Below are positions 57,101 to 60,000 of a stretch of DNA of 60,000 bases, piece by piece. The notes beneath the pieces are model-generated. The model was given only the letters and a program-made list of their open reading frames with translations. It was not told the DNA's origin and did no database searches. A program made the translations under genes and the position numbers. This stretch comes from Membranipora membranacea (lineage: Eukaryota; Bryozoa; Gymnolaemata; Cheilostomatida; Membraniporidae): contig OU612067.1 in the NCBI GenBank assembly GCA_914767715.1, forward strand, positions 16,685,001 through 16,745,000, in the 5' to 3' direction. How positions within the stretch are numbered: position 1 is the stretch's first letter; the number at the start of each line of letters is the position of its first letter.

Positions 57101-58884
57101 GTTTGTAGCCGCCATAATGTTGTGTGTTTGCTGCAATCTCTTTCCCTGTCAATTAAATTTCGTGTTTGAATGTCCGAAAGCAGTATAATACGTTTCCGAA
57201 CATTGTGAAATATCTGCATGCTAGGCATTTGCTGATAATTTGTTGTTACTGGCAAATGACTAGGATGCTTTATCTTTGTCGAAGGAGGCGGGAGGCGGGA
57301 GGCGGGAGGCGGGAGGCGGGAGGCGGGAGGCGGGAGGCGGGAGGCGGGAGGCGCTAAATAACATGAGGGCCAAGTGTGCCATTGTCCGGAAACAGAAAGA
57401 TGTTTATACTTGGTTTGTCAGTAATTAAATCGACAAAAGTTTGCTAGAGCTGCGAATGTCAACTGAGTGGTCACTGTAAAAATTATAACCATCCATTGGT
57501 ACCCGTCCAAAAATCTATTGAATATTTTTTATAAATTTTGACAAAATTTGATTTAATTTGGCTAAAATCATTTTAATCTCTAGTCATATTGTCTTGTGTG
57601 CACACAAGTTTGTTGGAATAAAAGTCTTTATCATGATCATGATGAAATATCATTACTTAGGGCTCAAATAATGACCAATTTTCCCAAAAATACATACTTG
57701 AATTGAGAATGGCTAAGATTTACGAAGTGTCATAAACAAGGATCCAAAGAATAGTGGTCTTGTTGCAGTTATGCCAGTCAACAGATTAATATCTGCTTAT
57801 CCTTAAAACTAAAGCCACTTCATTTTGAAAGTCTAGGTCCTTTTTATAGCACTGTGGAAACCTTTGCAATAGCACCCAACCAAGTTCAAACTGTTAACTT
57901 TACTGGCACAAAATGTATTTTCAAGTTTACTCCAGTGGCCTCCTCTCTTTTTGTGTACGATTTGGCAACATGTAAAAAAATGCTCCAAAAAGCTCAGAGG
58001 CCCCCGAAATTGTTAAAAATTGATGTAACATAATATGGTTATTTGCATGAAATTCGCCATAATTATTTACCCTGTAAATAAAAGTCTAGATTAGTCCGAC
58101 AAGTTCATACTTACTTAAACAGAGAAAAGACGATGATTACAATTATACTGGTCTTATCTAAATGTTAACACATTCTCGGAGGCTTCCCTAGGCTTTTCAT
58201 TCCGAAATCACAAGCAAAATATCTCGGGCTGTCTGAGAAGTGTAATTTGAGTATGTTGTTGTTATAAATAACAAATCATTGAACATAATCCCTAATTGTT
58301 AACATTTACTCACCTAAAGCAAGATTTATTGCTGGTCCTCTAGTTCCTGATGGTCGAGCTGCTGACGTAACCAGTTCTGGGACTGTTGGTGAAGCTGTTG
58401 ATGTTGTTGGTGGAGCTGTTGATGTTGATGGTTGAGCTGTTGATGTTGTTGGTGGAGCTGTTGATGTTGTTGGTCGAGCTGTTGATGTTGTTGGTGGAGC
58501 TGTTGATATTGTTGGTGGAGCTGTATATGTTGTTGGTAAAGCTGTGGACATTTTTGGTGGAGCTGTTGATGTTGTCGCTGTTTTTGGGGGATTCCTCGCC
58601 TTTAATGTTGAAGGAAGCTTGTGGAAATTCTCCTTCCTACAGTCGATCAGACGATCTGTCAACTCCTGATAATATATCAGCTCTGCCTCCAGCTGTGTAC
58701 TGGCTCTACCATCATTTAAGATGGCTCTTCTGTTTCTGGTCGACTCCCACAACGGACAGCTTTCAGCCACCAGGAGGTCGTGCAGAATCCTGTTTCTGTC
58801 CATGTAGCGTTGTAGGTTGCTTATTACTGAAGCTTGTGCCACTAGTGGCAGCATGACAGCGAGATAAACCAACAACATTTTCAT
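48177..58884 (-). CDS. Secreted fucolectin-type (FTP, F5/8-like) lectin with mucin-like stalk
   Basis: Four coding exons on the minus strand, 58314-58884, 57030-57145, 48606-48687 and 48177-48388, join in phase to 326 residues. The start at 58884 directly follows an acceptor-like TTACAG, implying a non-coding first exon; MKMLLVYLAVMLPLVAQAS is a signal peptide. Then come a ~100-residue region (two Cys), a Thr/Pro/Ser stalk of 7-residue repeats (STAPPTT), and from INLALG a fucolectin/tachylectin-4/pentraxin (FTP) domain: NLALGKEIAANTQHYGGYKP, DYIVDG, IDLGQQYRVREVKLWARRRG, and the end ITGRYVRTLRRSNFQHLCFV ELEVYE. Family members bind glycans, often fucose, in immunity or fertilisation. The usual Arg-x-Asp and second Arg of the fucose motif appear as RRGH and Gln, so sugar binding may differ. 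Intron 2 (~8.3 kb) hosts other genes. Confidence 0.88.
49153..49602 (+). CDS. Single-exon ORF with viroplasmin/RNase H1 hybrid-binding domain
   Basis: The 149-codon ORF starts KSGKRFRFYAVIAGHKVGLY and continues NDWDTANLQVNGYKGNKHKG YETEAAALNYL at residues ~10-55, which matches the Cauli_VI / RNase H1 N-terminal domain that grips RNA:DNA hybrids (FYAV, GxY, W, QVxGYKG, KGY, F/Y..EEAxxYL). The rest is Ser/Thr-rich, with GPSTPLSTMTPENTDTYSL, and no RNase H catalytic domain follows. It lies antisense within intron 2 of the lectin gene. It could be a retroelement accessory gene or a host retrogene of an RNase H1-like N-terminus. No intron is evident. Confidence is high for the domain and low for expression. 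Confidence 0.65.
   Translation: MVLDLNKSGKRFRFYAVIAGHKVGLYNDWDTANLQVNGYKGNKHKGYETEAAALNYLQTTGGIPNPIKYYTKVSTNDASTGLGASSNKTSTSTGPSTPLSTMTPENTDTYSLQTESDLDPQGGDSPKVTLHARPKNTFKGVFWRVGAAQ
50351..51623 (+). CDS. Small unrecognised three-exon gene nested in the lectin intron
   Basis: Exons 50351-50420, 50924-51057 and 51465-51623 join in phase through GTAAGT, GTAGAT donors and TTGTAG, ATCAG acceptors, giving 120 residues. I do not recognise a family. The first part (MEVILRSILGDSSCAEEVVT and MEVEEVLAMISVRGARALVR TKLKDLW) is helical and charged. The third exon has DEDVIVVES, which looks like a SUMO-interacting motif (hydrophobic VIVV flanked by acids), followed near the end by KKKPRP, a likely nuclear localisation signal. 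It ends PEVEID. Inference: a small nuclear adaptor. It is on the strand opposite the lectin gene. An alternative is a lineage-specific fast-evolving gene or a fragment of a larger one; the consistent phases support coding. Confidence 0.55.
52166..53095 (+). pseudogene. LINE ORF1 (one stop, one frameshift)
   Basis: The frame opening at 52166 has a coiled-coil start (MLSIIEIMSDRLEQMHAKLE, EKLDMVEAKLDKV), a Gln run with an in-frame TAA at 52457 (probably from a CAA codon), then resumes in the same frame to 52933 with FIMHITKPEQVDIIIKKWEA and VGIIKDVPIYIINEDLLQEV, typical of jockey/CR1 ORF1. A frameshift at ~52930 continues the product as MRTKDGTNPLRTVKVNFND and RVEKPYVFPPRTYNG. It would bind RNA as a nucleocapsid-like protein. 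Confidence 0.75.
53090..56051 (+). pseudogene. LINE ORF2 (endonuclease and reverse transcriptase), disrupted
   Basis: The endonuclease starts near 53220 (NNLRLLHHNVRTLYKK), with FSETWLTPDIPD and GGGAALFVKSSY, then stops at 53477 and is frameshifted to ~54300. The reverse transcriptase is open for 426 codons (54316-55596): LVTPLFKKGDETDPCNYRPI, SDRQFGFRKHHSSEQLLLSL, ALSLDVRKAFDTINH, GVPQGSVLGPILFNIAINDL and the catalytic YADDT near 55265, all intact. A stop at 55594 splits off the C-terminal part (MIRPIVEYCSSLY ... KVQNKAIRI, 55629-56051). The endonuclease is dead, the RT core is preserved. Confidence 0.85.
56293..57029. other. Lectin intron 2 remainder, nothing recognised
   Basis: AT-rich DNA between the LINE and lectin exon 2. 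No gene or repeat is supported. Confidence 0.4.
57284..57353. repeat. GGAGGCG heptamer minisatellite, 10 copies
   Basis: Ten perfect tandem copies of the 7-mer GGAGGCG (70 bases) in lectin intron 1. Runs of GGG every seven bases can form a G-quadruplex, on the strand opposite the transcribed lectin RNA. Confidence 0.9.
57354..58313. other. Lectin intron 1, nothing recognised
   Basis: AT-rich DNA of about 950 bases between the minisatellite and exon 1. I see no gene. Confidence 0.4.
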
Positions 58885-59386
58885 CTGTAACAAGATATAA
58901 ATCATCAATGACTTGCAAGTTGGCCTCTCTGAGTGCACTACCTCAGCTGTGACATTCCCTATTTGATCATAGACAAAATTTTTAGTACTGCTGTAAATTT
59001 TATTAATGACGAAGAGCATGTTTTTAACAACGAATATGTTCCAGGTAAAAAACTATTTTTATCAGCCAAGTGCCAACAACAGACCTCTATGCTTTGAAAA
59101 CTGAAGATGGAAATAATTATAAAACATACCTCAAAAACTACTCTGCTGGGTGAAGCTCCTAGCTTCTCCTATTTTCAATCTGGTACTTTTCCTATAATGA
59201 ACACAAGTGGCAAAGCATGGTATTTATATGTATCGTATCAGGTTTCAGCATATAACTTTCAACATATCAGGTTTCAACATTCAGGTTTCAGCATTGAAGA
59301 TTGATTGTTGAATTCTTGAAGCGCAAGGCTGAAAAAATCTGAGCTCCAGAAAAATTGACAATAAATCTGGGTAATTTTCACCCAAA
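58885..59386. other. Interval between lectin start and right-edge ORF, with TCAGGTTTCARCAT direct repeats
   Basis: TCAGGTTTCAGCAT occurs at 59238 and 59281 and TCAGGTTTCAACAT at 59267, with a partial CTTTCAACAT between. They end 93 bases before the start of the open ORF at 59387 and may be 5' UTR monomers of a retroelement. Confidence 0.5.
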
Positions 59387-60000
59387 ATGAACAAAGGCAA
59401 GAAGAGAAAACTCATTTCCAGTAATGATCCTGATGAGGATGATGCTGAGGATAATATCTTCACCTATTCGCTCAACAAGTTGAAGGCATTACAAAAGAAA
59501 ATCGACTCTACTACCACTGATGAGTCTATCACCATAAAAGGTAATCCGGGAAACATCCAAATTGTCGTTGACTGCAGCACAGCTGTTTTTGAGCTTGTCA
59601 GATCTATATTTCAAACATCAATTCAGGAGCAATATCTTTATGTAACTAAGAAAATGAATAAAGATAAGGACAAAAACACAACAGCCACCATATTCACCAT
59701 TAAAAACAAGAAGAAATCGGATAGACGACTTTATACTGCAAACTTCTCCCATACCACCTCTAGAATACTGGTGAATGCTATCAAAGATGTGGATGTATTT
59801 ATTAGTCACTACTCTAAGCTGGTAGGTGAATTTCAGCCAGAAACAATTGCCAATTTGAACGAGAAAGTCCGTTCCTCATGCTCAAATGCAATGGAATCGA
59901 TAAAAAGTAAACAAACCAATGCCAACAGCAGTACAACTCAACAACAATGCACACAAGGTGCTCTAGGGGGATCTGCAGTTTCACTGCCAGAGTCTTCTCA
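59387..60000 (+). CDS. Unrecognised ORF open to the right edge (at least 204 codons)
   Basis: An ATG at 59387 opens a frame with no stop through base 60000, far longer than chance in this AT-rich DNA. The N-terminus MNKGKKRKLISSNDPDEDDA has a basic patch (KKRK) followed by an acidic run. The middle (ITIKGNPGNIQIVVDCSTAV FELVRSIF) is predicted to be a mixed alpha/beta domain, then KNKKKSDRRLYTANFSHTTS RILVNAIKDVDVFISHYSKL, then a Gln/Ser-rich linker. I do not recognise the domain. The 5' direct repeats, the lack of introns and the low-complexity tail suggest ORF1 of a retroelement that continues off the window, but a single-exon host gene is possible. Confidence 0.5.
   Translation, partial: MNKGKKRKLISSNDPDEDDAEDNIFTYSLNKLKALQKKIDSTTTDESITIKGNPGNIQIVVDCSTAVFELVRSIFQTSIQEQYLYVTKKMNKDKDKNTTATIFTIKNKKKSDRRLYTANFSHTTSRILVNAIKDVDVFISHYSKLVGEFQPETIANLNEKVRSSCSNAMESIKSKQTNANSSTTQQQCTQGALGGSAVSLPESS

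Noticed and set aside
58386-58856. 156-codon Leu/Val/Met-rich plus-strand ORF
   Set aside because: It is the reverse reading of the Thr/Pro minisatellite and exon 1 of the lectin gene.

Overview
The window is nuclear DNA of a non-vertebrate metazoan, probably a marine invertebrate. The reasons are multi-exon genes with GT-AG introns of a few hundred bases to several kilobases, AT-rich intergenic DNA, mitochondrial enzymes of animal type, two innexin channel genes, a fucolectin-type (F5/8-like) lectin gene, several tRNA-derived SINE families, decayed LINE and Ty3/gypsy elements and many short hairpin elements. Innexins with two cysteines per extracellular loop fit a protostome, cnidarian or similar lineage better than a vertebrate. 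I cannot name the species. LAYOUT: 0.6-1.3 kb, first two coding exons of a GHITM-like mitochondrial protein (minus strand, running off the left edge). 5.0-7.8 kb, complete four-exon BPHL (plus). 8-21.8 kb, a gene-poor block of repeats: LINE relics, an RTE-type endonuclease relic, a 1.1 kb array of palindromic units, a Ty3/gypsy relic, and a pair of nearly identical ~740 bp inverted repeats 3 kb apart. 21.8-27.1 kb, complete eight-exon HIBADH (plus), whose exon 4 donor reads GA where GT is expected. 28.3-32.7 and 40.9-44.7 kb, two complete six-exon innexin paralogues (minus) with identical exon phases, products of a local duplication. Between and beyond them lie relics of neighbouring DNA (a HIBADH exon 4 fragment at 45.5 kb, probable HIBADH intron sequence at 36.4 kb, an innexin C-terminus fragment at 40.4 kb), a U2-snRNA-like fragment, SINEs, and an unrecognised coding candidate at 34.6-35.9 kb behind a heat-shock-element/TATA arrangement, with a broken relative at 46.4-46.6 kb. 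48.2-58.9 kb, a four-exon secreted lectin gene (minus) with a mucin-like Thr/Pro stalk. Its 8.3 kb intron 2 holds a viroplasmin/RNase H1-type RNA:DNA-hybrid-binding ORF, a small three-exon gene on the opposite strand, and a nearly full-length LINE. The right edge carries an ORF that is still open at base 60000. HOW THE GENES RELATE: BPHL and HIBADH are metabolic enzymes (HIBADH acts in mitochondrial valine catabolism) and GHITM is a mitochondrial inner-membrane protein, but nothing suggests co-regulation; this is an ordinary animal gene neighbourhood. The functional unit most worth attention is the innexin pair. The most unusual sequence signals are the HIBADH donor change, the HSE-linked unknown gene, the near-perfect large inverted repeat, the nested genes in the lectin intron, and the hairpin elements with target duplications.
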